Shown here: positions 8,590-17,476 of the stretch, piece after piece
Position numbering within the stretch: position 1 is the first letter of the stretch
How the letters are laid out: the number at the start of each line of letters is the position of its first letter
NCBI GenBank assembly: GCA_945860085.1
Contig: CAMAPJ010000015.1
Location: forward strand, 1-40,340
Reading direction: 5' to 3'
DNA: 40,340 nucleotides
Origin: Synechococcus sp. UW140
Lineage (GTDB): Bacteria; Cyanobacteriota; Cyanobacteriia; PCC-6307; Cyanobiaceae
Program-made: the position numbers and the translations under genes
The notes under the pieces: model-generated
Told to the model about the DNA's origin: nothing
Database searches by the model: none
What the model saw: only the letters and a program-made list of their open reading frames with translations

Positions 8590-8624
8590 CCGGCTCCCGG
8601 AGTTTCAGAAGCTCCGGGAGCCGG
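8590..8624. terminator. 13-bp perfect hairpin between convergent nadB and VKOR genes
   Basis: CCGGCTCCCGGAG (8590-8602) pairs with CTCCGGGAGCCGG (8612-8624) around a 9-nt loop. The loop contains the TGA stop of the VKOR gene (8605-8607), and the right arm is inside that gene. It could serve both convergent transcripts, but neither side has a U-tract. Confidence 0.6.
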
Positions 8625-9543
8625 TGTAGCTGCTCTTATCGGCCAGCTGATTGAGGGGTTTGACGCCGGAGCTGATTACGCCCTTGATCTCCCAGCTGGG
8701 ATAGCCCTCGATCTTCTTGGCATCGCAGAGGGCCTTCTGGCTATTGCGGCCATCTGGAGCGCATTCGATCACCACCAACTTGTCGGTGGCCTGACGGCCG
8801 AACAGCTCTTTCTGCTCATGGCAATGGGGACACCAATAGGCCGAATACATCACGGCGCCACTGGCCTTGAGGTGATCGGCGAGGGCGAGCTTGGCGGGAT
8901 TGCTCTCGGAGACCACAGCCATTGGCACGCCCTTACCGGTGACTAGGGCTGGCCGGTTGGCGGAGGCGGCCCAACCCAGGCCAACGATGCCCACCAAAAG
9001 GGCCGTGATCACCGTGCGGAAGATCAGGGTGCCGGTGTCCTCCCAGTCGCCGCCGATCAGGCTGAACACCAGCAGCGACAGGCTGAGTAGGGCCGAAAGG
9101 ATGCAGAAGGGGCAACAATCGTGCAGCCCGAACAGCATCACGCCCACCAGGACCAGGCTGAACACGGCCATGGCGGTGCTGAGCAGGGCCAGCCCCCACC
9201 AGCTGCGCTGGGACAGATCGACGCGGACCTCGCCCTGGACCACCAGGGGCACCACCGCCATCAGCAGGATCGCCAGGTAGGCCAGGAAGCCAAACAGGGC
9301 CAGGGGCTGGCCGGCGATCGAACCCCAGACGCTGGAGAGCACCTTCTCGCAGCCATTGCAGCCGAAGAAGCCCTCCTTGCCGCAACTGAGGGCTCCGAGT
9401 AGGCCCCACTTCTTCAGGGTGATCGCACCGGTATCGATCGCACCAACAGTGGCCAGCACGGCGATCACGACCCGCACCCAGCGCAGGCCGGGATCGCTGC
9501 GGCGGCGGGAACTGAGACGACTGCTCAGTTTGGAGGAGGTCAC
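8605..9543 (-). CDS. Vitamin K epoxide reductase-thioredoxin fusion (LTO1-like)
   Basis: About 312 residues. The N-terminal half is a membrane VKOR domain with loop cysteines ([16 protein letters not shown]) and the CxxC redox site CPFC at the end of a helix (GLHDCCPFC). A linker helix leads to a thioredoxin-like domain with CPHC ([11 protein letters not shown]) and two further Cys. In cyanobacteria and plant plastids this fusion (LTO1) makes disulfides in exported or lumenal proteins, using quinone as acceptor. A TTG at 9549 and a GTG at 9543 are both possible starts; neither has a clear Shine-Dalgarno. It is divergent from rimO, and its end is embedded in a 13-bp hairpin shared with nadB. 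Confidence 0.92.
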   Translation of the reverse strand: MTSSKLSSRLSSRRRSDPGLRWVRVVIAVLATVGAIDTGAITLKKWGLLGALSCGKEGFFGCNGCEKVLSSVWGSIAGQPLALFGFLAYLAILLMAVVPLVVQGEVRVDLSQRSWWGLALLSTAMAVFSLVLVGVMLFGLHDCCPFCILSALLSLSLLVFSLIGGDWEDTGTLIFRTVITALLVGIVGLGWAASANRPALVTGKGVPMAVVSESNPAKLALADHLKASGAVMYSAYWCPHCHEQKELFGRQATDKLVVIECAPDGRNSQKALCDAKKIEGYPSWEIKGVISSGVKPLNQLADKSSYTGSRSF

Positions 9544-9756
9544 AGGCAAGGACTTGGCTTAGGCGATTCTCGCAGCCGCCGGCAGCGGCCCCCTGCGCAG
9601 ACGCTGATATCGGCGCGAACGCCCTGGTTAGGGTGGGAGATTGGCTCCATAGCGGCTAAGTCCTTTGTTGATGGCACCCGCCCGAGCGATCCGATAAGCC
9701 CGCCCCCCATAACAACCCCCATACCTCCTATGCCAGCCCCTGGAGCCGACCTGCCG

Positions 9757-11199
9757 ATGCGTCCGAATCCCGCCCCCACTCAGCCCGCCGCGGCCCAATC
9801 AGACGCCAGCCCGGCGGCCCCAGCCCGCAAGGCCACCGTCGCCTTCGCCCACCTGGGCTGCGAGAAAAACCGGGTGGACACCGAACACATGCTCGGCCTG
9901 CTGGCCGAGGCGGGCTACGGGGTGAGCGCCGATGAAAACGATGCAGCCGTGGTCGTGGTCAACACCTGCAGCTTCATCCAGGAGGCCCGCGAAGAATCGG
10001 TACGCACCCTGGTGGAGCTGGCGGAGCAAGGCAAGGAACTGATCATTGCCGGCTGCCTAGCCCAACACTTCCAGCAGGAGCTGCTTGATTCCCTGCCCGA
10101 AGCCAAGGCGATCGTCGGCACAGGCGATTACCAGCACATCGTCTCGGTGCTGGAGCGGGTCGAGGCGGGCGAGCGGGTGCACCAGGTGAGCGCCCATCCC
10201 AGCTTCGTGGGCGATGAACACCTCCCCCGCTATCGCACCACCAGCGAGGCCGTGGCCTACCTAAAGGTGGCCGAAGGCTGCGACTACCGCTGCGCCTTCT
10301 GCATCATCCCCAAGTTGCGCGGCGACCAGCGCTCACGCACGATCGAATCGATCGTGGCCGAGGCCCAGCAACTGGCGGCCCAGGGGGTGAAGGAGCTGGT
10401 GCTGATCAGCCAGATCACAACTAACTATGGCCTCGATCTCTACGGCAAACCGCAACTGGCCGAGCTGCTGCGGGCCCTAGGCGAAGTGGAGATCCCCTGG
10501 ATCCGGGTCCACTACGCCTATCCCACCGGCCTTACATCCGAGGTGCTGGCCGCCTACCGGGAGGTGGCCACTGTGTTGCCCTACCTGGATCTGCCCTTGC
10601 AACACAGCCATCCCGAGGTGCTGCGGGCGATGAACCGTCCCTGGCAGGCCGATGTCACCGGCAGCCTGCTGCTGCGCATCCGCGAGCAGCTGCCCGAGGC
10701 GGTGCTGCGCACCACCTTCATCGTCGGATTCCCCGGCGAAACCGAAGAGCACTTCCAGCACCTGCTCGATTTTGTCGCCGAGCAACGCTTCGACCATGTG
10801 GGCGTGTTCACCTTCTCCTCGGAAGAGGGCACCGCCGCAGCGGAGCTACCCAACCCGGTGAGCGCCGCGGTGGCGGCGGAACGCAAGGACCGGCTGATGG
10901 CCCTGCAACAACCGATCGCCGCCGAGCGCAATGCCGCCTGGGTGGGCCGCATCGTCGATGTATTGATTGAGCAGGAAAATCCCTCCACCGGCGAGATGCT
11001 CGGCCGCTGCGCCCGCTACGCCCCCGAAGTGGATGGCGAAGTGCGGGTGCTGCCAGGCGAAGGCGGCCTCTGCGCCGCCCCGGGCACCATGGTTCCGGTG
11101 CGCATCACCGCCGCCGAGACCTACGACCTGGTTGGAGTGGTAGTGGGGGCCCAGGCGATGGTGGGCGCTGCCCTGGCCGCCCGCCAGGGCAACACTTGA
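9757..11199 (+). CDS. rimO: Ribosomal protein uS12 methylthiotransferase RimO
   Basis: 480 residues from the ATG at 9757 (an in-frame ATG at 9730 adds nine). Radical-SAM enzyme that methylthiolates an Asp of ribosomal protein S12. Three N-terminal Cys for the auxiliary cluster are visible (HLGCEKN, NTCSF, AGCLAQ), then the radical-SAM motif CDYRCAFC and a C-terminal TRAM-like domain. [11 protein letters not shown] and the C-terminal part favour RimO over the related MiaB. GGAG lies 11 nt before 9757; the earlier ATG has no Shine-Dalgarno. It overlaps the MFS gene by 4 bp, so the two are probably translationally coupled. Confidence 0.93.
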   Translation: MRPNPAPTQPAAAQSDASPAAPARKATVAFAHLGCEKNRVDTEHMLGLLAEAGYGVSADENDAAVVVVNTCSFIQEAREESVRTLVELAEQGKELIIAGCLAQHFQQELLDSLPEAKAIVGTGDYQHIVSVLERVEAGERVHQVSAHPSFVGDEHLPRYRTTSEAVAYLKVAEGCDYRCAFCIIPKLRGDQRSRTIESIVAEAQQLAAQGVKELVLISQITTNYGLDLYGKPQLAELLRALGEVEIPWIRVHYAYPTGLTSEVLAAYREVATVLPYLDLPLQHSHPEVLRAMNRPWQADVTGSLLLRIREQLPEAVLRTTFIVGFPGETEEHFQHLLDFVAEQRFDHVGVFTFSSEEGTAAAELPNPVSAAVAAERKDRLMALQQPIAAERNAAWVGRIVDVLIEQENPSTGEMLGRCARYAPEVDGEVRVLPGEGGLCAAPGTMVPVRITAAETYDLVGVVVGAQAMVGAALAARQGNT

Positions 11200-12524
11200 A
11201 CCAGGCGAAGCGACCGGGGCGGAGCCCTGGAGCCGCAGGCAACCTGCGCCAGGCCCTCGGGCGGATCCGCCGGCGTCTGATCCACCACCAGCGCAGCACC
11301 TTCTTGGTGGCCTCCGGCCTCAGCACGGCCGGCTCCTTCGCCGGGCTCACCGCCAAGGGCTGGCTGCTGATGCACGGCAGCCACAACCCCCTGATCCTGG
11401 CCCTCAATTTCGCCGCCCTCTGCCTGCCCACCCTGTTGGTCAGCGGTCCGGCCGGCGTCGCCACCGACCGGCTCGGCAGTGAAACGGTGTTGATCCGGGC
11501 CCAATGGGGCCTATTTGCCGCCGGTGTGCTCGGGGCCGTGGCGATCCCGCTCAGCCAGGGCACGCTCCAGGTGGCGCTGCTGTTGTTCAGCACCCTGGGG
11601 GTGGGCCTGGCCAGCGCCTATGAACTCACCGCCCGCAACAAGCTCTGCGCCCTACTGGTGGACGAGCCAGCCCAGCTGGGGCCCTATCTGACCAGCTTTT
11701 CGGTGGTCTTCAACGTTGGCAAATTGGTGGGTCCGCCGATCGGCGGCCTGCTGCTCGCGGCCCTAGGGCCCGTGGCCGCCCTAGGGCTTGATGCGGCCAG
11801 TTACCTGCTGCCGATCGCTGCTCTCACCTGGCTCATGGCGCCGCACCGGGAGCAAGAGCAACGCAGCCAGCGGGGCCAGGCGGCCAGCGTGGCCCGGGCC
11901 TGGCGCGACTGTGGCCCGGGCCTGCGGCAGGTGCTGCGCTTCACCGCCCTGGCCTGCCTGGTGGGCTTCTTCCACCCTGGCCTGGCGCCCCTGATCGCCA
12001 ATGACCTGCTCGGCTCGAGCCCCCAGGCCCTCGGCCTGTTCACCAGCGTGCTCGCCGCCGGCAGTATCTGCGGTGGCCTGATCTTGCAACGCCATTCGCA
12101 GCAGCTCTGCCGCAAACCCGCCTTGCTGCTAGGGACCAGCGCCCTAGTGACCGCCCTGGCCCAGCTGGGCATGGCGGCGGCTACAGGGACGGCCACAGCC
12201 GTGCCCGCCAGTTTGGCCATGGCCTTCCTGATCGGGGCCGGCACGGCCTGCCTGCTAGCGGGCGCCAACCTGATCACCCAGGTGACCGCTCCCCAGGTGC
12301 TGCGGGGCCGCATGGCCGGGCTGGCCCAGGTGGCCTTTCTCGGCGGAGGCGGCCTCAGTGGCCTGCTGGCTGCCAGCTTGACCCTGCTTTACGGCCTGCA
12401 GGCCTGTTTCGCCCTGCTCGGCAGCCTGGGGCTCGTGATTGCCCTGGTGGAACTGCGCAACCGCGGTTCCCAGCGGCTGGAGCAGGATCACGGCCAGGAG
12501 CCTGTCCCGATCAGATCAGCTTGA
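11196..12524 (+). CDS. MFS transporter
   Basis: 442 residues with about ten to twelve hydrophobic helices and a basic N-terminus. The pattern (long first cytoplasmic helix, [16 protein letters not shown] after helix 2, [13 protein letters not shown]) resembles the MFS_3 / EntS-like exporter group; the substrate is unknown. The start is a TTG that overlaps the rimO stop in TTGA, and no in-frame ATG occurs before the second membrane segment, so TTG is the best choice. The 3' end overlaps the convergent petL-like gene by 14 bp. Confidence 0.82.
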   Translation: MNQAKRPGRSPGAAGNLRQALGRIRRRLIHHQRSTFLVASGLSTAGSFAGLTAKGWLLMHGSHNPLILALNFAALCLPTLLVSGPAGVATDRLGSETVLIRAQWGLFAAGVLGAVAIPLSQGTLQVALLLFSTLGVGLASAYELTARNKLCALLVDEPAQLGPYLTSFSVVFNVGKLVGPPIGGLLLAALGPVAALGLDAASYLLPIAALTWLMAPHREQEQRSQRGQAASVARAWRDCGPGLRQVLRFTALACLVGFFHPGLAPLIANDLLGSSPQALGLFTSVLAAGSICGGLILQRHSQQLCRKPALLLGTSALVTALAQLGMAAATGTATAVPASLAMAFLIGAGTACLLAGANLITQVTAPQVLRGRMAGLAQVAFLGGGGLSGLLAASLTLLYGLQACFALLGSLGLVIALVELRNRGSQRLEQDHGQEPVPIRSA

Positions 12525-12603
12525 CGCCGCGCAGCACGAAAGCGATGGCGGCGGCGGCGGTGAGGCCGCCTGCGACGAGCAGCAGATAGATAACGGGACC
12601 CAT
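12511..12603 (-). CDS. petL: PetL-like single-helix peptide (cytochrome b6f subunit)
   Basis: A 30-residue ORF beginning MGPVIYLLLVAGG and ending FVLRGVKLI. It has one hydrophobic helix and a basic C-terminus. PetL, a small peripheral subunit of the cytochrome b6f complex, is typically 29-32 residues with one helix and a conserved C-terminal xLRxxKLI pattern, which this matches. Its stop overlaps the end of the convergent MFS gene by 14 bp. Other single-helix photosynthetic peptides are possible, so the assignment is by pattern only. A promoter should lie in the 200-bp gap to the right; I see no convincing -10/-35 pair. Confidence 0.62.
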   Translation of the reverse strand: MGPVIYLLLVAGGLTAAAAIAFVLRGVKLI

Positions 12604-12766
12604 GGCGTCTCTGGGGCAAGGTTCCTGTCATTACAGCAGAACGACGGCGAGCCCAGGCCAAAAGCTTCAGCGAACCGCTTAAGCTGGCGTCACGATTTGC
12701 ACTTGGCTTGCCTTTCCCCGGCTAGCTCCCTAGCCCATTTCCCACCCTGGACGTCCTGGCGGACCC

Positions 12767-12825
12767 CCCTGTCTTCAAAGGCCCCTGTCTTCACCGGACC
12801 CTGTCTTCACCGGCCCCTGTGACGG
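12767..12825. repeat. 16-bp period direct repeat, four copies, upstream of the B12 radical SAM gene
   Basis: Units start exactly 16 bp apart at 12767, 12783, 12799 and 12815. Consensus CCCTGTCTTCACCGG; the two middle copies are identical over 15 bp, while the first and last diverge at their ends. The array ends about 70 bp before the likely ATG at 12894. It could be an iteron-like protein-binding site or a slippage product. Confidence 0.85.
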
Positions 12826-12893
12826 TTGACCTGACAGCCCTTCGCCAGCACGCTTCGCCAGAGCGTCAATCCCCAAGCTTGAGACCGTTCGGC

Positions 12894-14504
12894 ATGCGCA
12901 CGCTGTTCATTTACCCAGAATTTCCCAAGACCTTCTGGAGCTACGAGAAAATCCTCGAGCTGGTGAACCGCAAGGTCTTGCTGCCGCCCCTCGGTCTGGT
13001 GACCGTGGCGGCCCTGCTGCCCCAGCAATGGCCGATGCGGCTGGTCGATCGCAACGTTTCCGAGGTTCAGGAGGCGGATTGGGCCTGGGCTGAGCTGGTG
13101 ATCATCTCCGGGATGATCGTGCAGAAGGCCGACATGGCGGCCCAGATTGCTGAATCGAAGCGCCGCGGCCTGCTTGTCGCCGTGGGCGGCCCCTTCGCCA
13201 GTTCCACCCCCGATGCCCCGGAGCTGGCTTTAGCCGATTTCAAGATCCTCGATGAGGGCGAAATCACCCTGCCCCTGTTCATAGAGGCGATCGAACGGGG
13301 CGAACGCCAGGGGCGCTTCACCTCCAACGGCGAGAAGCCCGATGTCACCGGCACGCCGGTGCCCCGCTTCGATCTGCTGGAGCTCGATGCCTACGACTCG
13401 ATGAGCGTGCAGTTCTCGCGTGGCTGCCCGTTCCAGTGCGAGTTCTGCGACATCATCGTGCTCTACGGGCGTAAACCCCGCACCAAAGCGCCCGATCAGT
13501 TGGTGGCCGAATTGCAGGCCCTCTTTGACCTCGGCTGGCGCCGGGCCATCTTCCTGGTCGATGACAACTTCATCGGCAACAAACGCAACGCCAAGTTGCT
13601 GCTGCCGGCGGTGAAGCAATGGCAAGTGGAGCGCGGTTTCCCCTTCAGCTTCACCACCGAAGCCTCTGTGGATCTGGCCGCCGACGACGAAATGATGGAG
13701 ATGATGGCCGAGGCCCGCTTTGAGGCGGTGTTCTTGGGCATTGAAACCCCCGATGAGGCCAGCCTCTCGGTTGCGGGTAAACACCAGAACACCCGCAGCT
13801 CCCTCGAAGACTCGGTCGATCGGATCACGTCCTACGGCATCCGGGTGATGGCTGGTTTCATCATCGGTTTCGATGGCGAAAAAACCGGGGCCGGAGAGCG
13901 CATCGTGCGTTTCGTCAGCCGCACCGGCATTCCCGCCGCGATGATGGGCATGTTGCAGGCCCTGCCCAACACTGGCCTCTGGCATCGCCTCGAAAAAGAA
14001 GGGCGACTGATCCAGGAACAGGCCGATGCCAAGGGGGTCAACCAGACCAACCTGCTCAACTTCCTGCCGACCCGGCCGATCCGCGATATCGCCAACGAAT
14101 ACGTCGATGCCTTCTGCCAGCTGTATGAGCCCAACGCTTACATCGACCGGGTTACCCACTACTTCCTGAAGATGGGCGAGCCCCGTTGGAAGGCTTTTTA
14201 TAAGGCCGAAAACTCCGACAAGCCCGCCCTGCCCGACTGGCGCGATCTGCGCGCCCTTTCAATCGTGGTGTGGCGCCAAGGGTTCCAACGGGACACCCGC
14301 TTCCGCTTCTGGGGGGCTCTCGCCAAGGTTGCCCGGCGCAATCCCAAGTGCCTGGAGCAGTTCTTGGTGACCCTTGCCCACAACGAGCATTTCCAGGAAT
14401 ACCGCGGTGTCGTGACTAAGGAAATTCAGGAGCAATTGGCGGCCCTGCCCCCCGAGCCTCCCTCTACACCGGCCAAGGCCCCTCGGGAACTCCAGCCCGC
14501 CTGA
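12894..14504 (+). CDS. B12-binding domain radical SAM protein (DUF4070 type)
   Basis: 536 residues. The N-terminal Rossmann-like cobalamin-binding region begins MRTLFIYPEFPKTFWSYEK and runs through VAVGGPFASS. The radical-SAM motif CPFQCEFC is encoded near 13427-13450 (SRGCPFQCEFCDIIVLYGRKPR). A DUF4070-like C-terminal region follows. The family includes BchE-, HpnJ- and HpnP-like enzymes; the FWSYEKILELVNRK start resembles B12 radical SAM methylases, but the substrate cannot be assigned. The frame is open from GTG 12819, which lies within a repeat array, so ATG 12894 is preferred. Confidence 0.85.
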   Translation: MRTLFIYPEFPKTFWSYEKILELVNRKVLLPPLGLVTVAALLPQQWPMRLVDRNVSEVQEADWAWAELVIISGMIVQKADMAAQIAESKRRGLLVAVGGPFASSTPDAPELALADFKILDEGEITLPLFIEAIERGERQGRFTSNGEKPDVTGTPVPRFDLLELDAYDSMSVQFSRGCPFQCEFCDIIVLYGRKPRTKAPDQLVAELQALFDLGWRRAIFLVDDNFIGNKRNAKLLLPAVKQWQVERGFPFSFTTEASVDLAADDEMMEMMAEARFEAVFLGIETPDEASLSVAGKHQNTRSSLEDSVDRITSYGIRVMAGFIIGFDGEKTGAGERIVRFVSRTGIPAAMMGMLQALPNTGLWHRLEKEGRLIQEQADAKGVNQTNLLNFLPTRPIRDIANEYVDAFCQLYEPNAYIDRVTHYFLKMGEPRWKAFYKAENSDKPALPDWRDLRALSIVVWRQGFQRDTRFRFWGALAKVARRNPKCLEQFLVTLAHNEHFQEYRGVVTKEIQEQLAALPPEPPSTPAKAPRELQPA

Positions 14505-14562
14505 AAGCTGGCCACTGGGGGCCTGCCTGGGTTGCCGATCAAGCAAGGAAAAGGAAGGCCGT

Positions 14563-14946
14563 CTAGTCCTGGATGTACTCGCTGCCATCTTCTAGGCAGC
14601 GCTCGGCCCGTTGCAATTCCCGGCCCAGATACAGGGCATGGTCAAGCCGACTGAGCGGCCAGGGGCCGTCACCTTCGCTCAAGGCGATGCCCAATTCCTT
14701 GGCGCTGCGTCCCCGGAACACCGCAAGGGGGAGCCGCGGCCCGTCACCCCGGCATTGCAACACCTCGCCCGTCTCTGGATCGGTGGCCAGCCCCCGCTCG
14801 TCGATGCCGTTGCCGTAGTGCTCAGTCAGCAGTTCTCCCGCCGCCCGGTCGAGCTTGATCAGGAAGTAACCGCTCGGATCCAGGGCGATGAAACGATGCG
14901 ATAACTGGCCATCCAGGGCCTGCCGTGCTGGGGAGGTGGGAACCAT
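14563..14946 (-). CDS. DUF4346 domain protein
   Basis: 127 residues. The DPSGYFLIKLDRAAGELLTEHYGNGID stretch fits the DUF4346 domain as I remember it, in cyanobacteria often linked to pterin-related proteins; the function is unknown. No signal peptide or membrane helix. The start ATG (14946) lies 20 bp after the stop of the FemAB-like gene on the same strand, so the two are probably one operon. The C-terminal half is acidic and not otherwise recognisable. Confidence 0.62.
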   Translation of the reverse strand: MVPTSPARQALDGQLSHRFIALDPSGYFLIKLDRAAGELLTEHYGNGIDERGLATDPETGEVLQCRGDGPRLPLAVFRGRSAKELGIALSEGDGPWPLSRLDHALYLGRELQRAERCLEDGSEYIQD

Positions 14947-14966
14947 GGAGCGATGCTAACCAGGGG

Positions 14967-16181
14967 CTAGTCACTGTCCGCCTGCTGGGGCCTGTTCGGG
15001 TCAATGGCCTGACCGAGGAGCGGCGGCTGGGCCGTGAACGGCAGCTCGGCGTTGATCGCCTCGATTTCCTCCAGCTGCTGGGCGTTGGCCTGGGGCAACC
15101 ACTGGCGCAGCAACCGATCGAAGCGAGGATCAAACCAGCGGTGCAGGCTGGCGTGGGGACGGGCGACAAAGCCGCGGCGACGCTTGTGGCTACCGCCGGC
15201 GCCGGGATCGAAGTGGCGGATGCCCCGTTCGATCGCCCAGGCGATCGGCGCGTAATAACAGACCTCGAAATGGAGGTTTTCCAGCTCCACATCACTGCCC
15301 CAGTAGCGGCCCCAGAGCTGGTCCGAGTTGTACACGCACAGGGACATGGCTAGGGGATCGGCTGGATCGCCCGCATGGGCACTGAATAACACCAGATCAT
15401 CCCGCAGCCGCAGGGAGCTCTCGCTGAAGAACGCCTCGGTGAGGTATTTGCTGCCCCAGGCGCCCCAGCGGCTGCAGTGCTGGGCATAAAAGTGGTGCAT
15501 GCGCGCCATCAGATCCGGCGTGATCGCCTCCCCCAGCAGGGGCGTGACCGTGAGGCCAGCCTCGGCCACTGAGCGGCGCTCCCGCTTGATATTGCGGCGC
15601 TGGTTGGCATTGAAACTGGCCAGATAGGCGTCGAAACCGTTGTAATTCTGGTTGGTCCACAGGCTCTGCTGGTTTAACCAGGGGGCCCAACCGGCCGCCT
15701 CCAATTGGGGGCGCCAGCAGGGATCGACATAGAGGAAATTGCAACTCAAAATCCGATGCTCACGGCAGAACTCCTCGATCAGCCCAAGCAGCACAGCCGT
15801 GAGCGAGGCCTCGTCTTCGCCGGGGGCGATATGGAAGCGATAGCCCAGCACCGGGCTGAGCGGACTCATGCCCAGCAGCTTCGGGTAGTAGCGCAACCCC
15901 AACTGGCCGGCCAGCTGGGCAAAGGCCTGATCAAAGACAAATTCGCCGTAGCTGTGGCCCTTGACATAAAGCGGCGCCACCGCCAGCAGGCTCTCGCCCC
16001 GCCAGAGGCCCAGGTGCACGGGCTGCCAGCCCTGGGAGGGCACGATGCTGCCAGAAGATTCCAGGCGCTCCAGCCAGTGCCAGGAGTAGAAGGGAAGCCC
16101 AGCTGCCGCCGTCACGGCCTGCCATTGCGCCTCGGGAATCTCGGCGATCGACCCGTGCCAGCGGGCTTGAAGCTCAGCCAT
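14967..16181 (-). CDS. FemAB/GNAT-like acyltransferase (COG3146, DUF482)
   Basis: 404 residues. The segments PFYSWHWLERLESSGSI, AVAPLYVKGHSYGEFVFD, NQNYNGFDAYLASFNANQRRNIKRER and HFEVCYYAPIAWAIERGIRHFDPGAGG match the cytoplasmic COG3146 family, related to FemAB peptidyltransferases and the GNAT fold. Members are annotated as peptidoglycan-biosynthesis-like or N-acyl transferases, but the true substrate is not established. ATG 16181 is the only plausible start. It is divergent from a small exported protein gene (27 bp gap) and heads a probable operon with the DUF4346 gene. Confidence 0.8.
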   Translation of the reverse strand: MAELQARWHGSIAEIPEAQWQAVTAAAGLPFYSWHWLERLESSGSIVPSQGWQPVHLGLWRGESLLAVAPLYVKGHSYGEFVFDQAFAQLAGQLGLRYYPKLLGMSPLSPVLGYRFHIAPGEDEASLTAVLLGLIEEFCREHRILSCNFLYVDPCWRPQLEAAGWAPWLNQQSLWTNQNYNGFDAYLASFNANQRRNIKRERRSVAEAGLTVTPLLGEAITPDLMARMHHFYAQHCSRWGAWGSKYLTEAFFSESSLRLRDDLVLFSAHAGDPADPLAMSLCVYNSDQLWGRYWGSDVELENLHFEVCYYAPIAWAIERGIRHFDPGAGGSHKRRRGFVARPHASLHRWFDPRFDRLLRQWLPQANAQQLEEIEAINAELPFTAQPPLLGQAIDPNRPQQADSD

Positions 16182-16208
16182 GGCAGGGTGTCTTGCGGCA
16201 GCGGCGGA

Positions 16209-16643
16209 ATGCCAACGCTAGGGATGCTTGTGGCCCTACTGCTGCCCCTGCAGGCCGGTGCGGCCCAGGCCGGTTTGATGCGGCCGGTGTTGCAGTTGCT
16301 GCGGCCCCAAGTGGAAGCCAGGCTGGCCAGCCTGTGTGTGGGCTGGCTGGGCGGCGCCGACGGGGCCCTGGCCGCCAGCCTGGAGAAACCCTGCCGCCAG
16401 CTGGCCGCTCCAGTGAGCCGCTGCCTGGTGGAGGAGACCGATGCCAGCGGCAACAGCCTGGCGGTGGTCTCGGACCTGCTCAGCGGCCGCCTCGGTGAGA
16501 CCAGTGAGCTGGTGGTGAAACGCTGCGCCGCCAGGCTGCTGGGCCTGCCCCCCGACAGCCTGCGGGACGTGCCCCTCCAGGAGATCGCCCACCAGTTCAA
16601 GCCCCCGTCCCAGCCCCAGCCCCCAGGTCAACAGGCCCGTTAG
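16209..16643 (+). CDS. Small exported protein of unknown function
   Basis: 144 residues from the ATG at 16209. A clear signal peptide (MLVALLLPLQAGAAQA) is followed by a mature part with several Cys (SLCVGWLGG, EKPCRQL, VSRCLVEE, VKRCAARLL) and a Pro/Gln-rich tail. I do not recognise the family; the Cys may form disulfides in the periplasm. The same frame is open well upstream on the opposite strand of the FemAB-like gene, but that extension is a shadow. Its last 4 bp overlap the end of the convergent RibD-C gene. Confidence 0.6.
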   Translation: MPTLGMLVALLLPLQAGAAQAGLMRPVLQLLRPQVEARLASLCVGWLGGADGALAASLEKPCRQLAAPVSRCLVEETDASGNSLAVVSDLLSGRLGETSELVVKRCAARLLGLPPDSLRDVPLQEIAHQFKPPSQPQPPGQQAR

Positions 16644-17476
16644 GGGGCCTGCCAGGGCAAAGAATTCCAGGGCGGGATTGACTGGGGCGAGGTTACCAGG
16701 GCTGAGTTATCAGGGCTGAGTTTCCAGGGAGGTAGCTGGCCAGGACGGCAATAGCGCAGCAGCAGCTCGCCCTGGCCCAGGGGGCGGCTCTCCTGCAGCT
16801 CCCAGCTGCCTGGGGCCGGCAAGGGCGTCGCCGGCAGCCAGCTGTGGGCACCGCCGAGCAAGCGCGGCACCAGGGTGAGTTGCAGCCCATCGACCAGATC
16901 GAGGGCCAGCAGGCTGGCCGCCAGCCGGGCCCCACCCAGCAGGAGCAAGCGGGCCAATCCCTCGGCCGCCAGCTGGGCCAATAGGGCAGCCCAGCCTCGG
17001 CTTCCCTGCGGAGCCTGGCTGAGATCCACCGGCAAGCCGGCAACCCCGGGGTCGCCTGGGGGAAGGGCCCAGAGGCGATCAAAACCGGCTGGGGGGCTGG
17101 AGCCTGCGCCTGCCGGGGCCAGCAACCCCCGCCGCAGGGGCTGACTGAAAAAGGGCAACAGGGGATCGAACTGGCCGCTGCGGCTCACCGCCAGGGCCCA
17201 GGGTTGGGCCGAGCGCCCCTCGCGCTGCCGGCGCTCCTGCAGATCAGCCTGGCGGATCAGGCAGGTGCTGCCATGCAGCCGCAGGGTCTCGGCGCCGATC
17301 AGGCAGCCATCGGCCCAGACCAGGGCCTCTTCAAGGGCGCGCCGATCGCCCGCTCCGCCCAGCTGGGCGGCCCCTCCCCCGGCGGGTGCCAACCGTCCAT
17401 CCAGGCTCACCGCCAGCACCAACAGGATCCGGGGCCGCAGCCCGGCGTCGCTGGCTGCGCTACCAGCCGGACTCAC
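16640..17476 (-). CDS. RibD C-terminal domain (DHFR-like) reductase
   Basis: 278 residues. The start RILLVLAVSLDGRLAP, the WADGCLIGAETLRLHG segment and the later LLLLGGARLAASLLALDLVDGLQLTLVPRLLGG fit the RibD_C family of NAD(P)H-dependent pyrimidine/pterin reductases. In riboflavin synthesis this domain reduces the ribosyl group of the pyrimidine intermediate; there is no deaminase domain here, so it may be a stand-alone reductase or act on a pterin. It starts inside the stop of the tandem PTPS gene (4-bp ATGA-type overlap), which points to coupled translation and a shared pterin/riboflavin-like pathway. Confidence 0.8.
   Translation of the reverse strand: MSPAGSAASDAGLRPRILLVLAVSLDGRLAPAGGGAAQLGGAGDRRALEEALVWADGCLIGAETLRLHGSTCLIRQADLQERRQREGRSAQPWALAVSRSGQFDPLLPFFSQPLRRGLLAPAGAGSSPPAGFDRLWALPPGDPGVAGLPVDLSQAPQGSRGWAALLAQLAAEGLARLLLLGGARLAASLLALDLVDGLQLTLVPRLLGGAHSWLPATPLPAPGSWELQESRPLGQGELLLRYCRPGQLPPWKLSPDNSALVTSPQSIPPWNSLPWQAP

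Noticed and set aside
12767-12825. CRISPR array
   Set aside because: The 16-bp repeats are contiguous with no variable spacers and no cas genes nearby.
15705-16208. Upstream extension of the small exported protein gene
   Set aside because: It runs antisense through the FemAB-like gene; the signal peptide begins at 16209, so the extension is a shadow.
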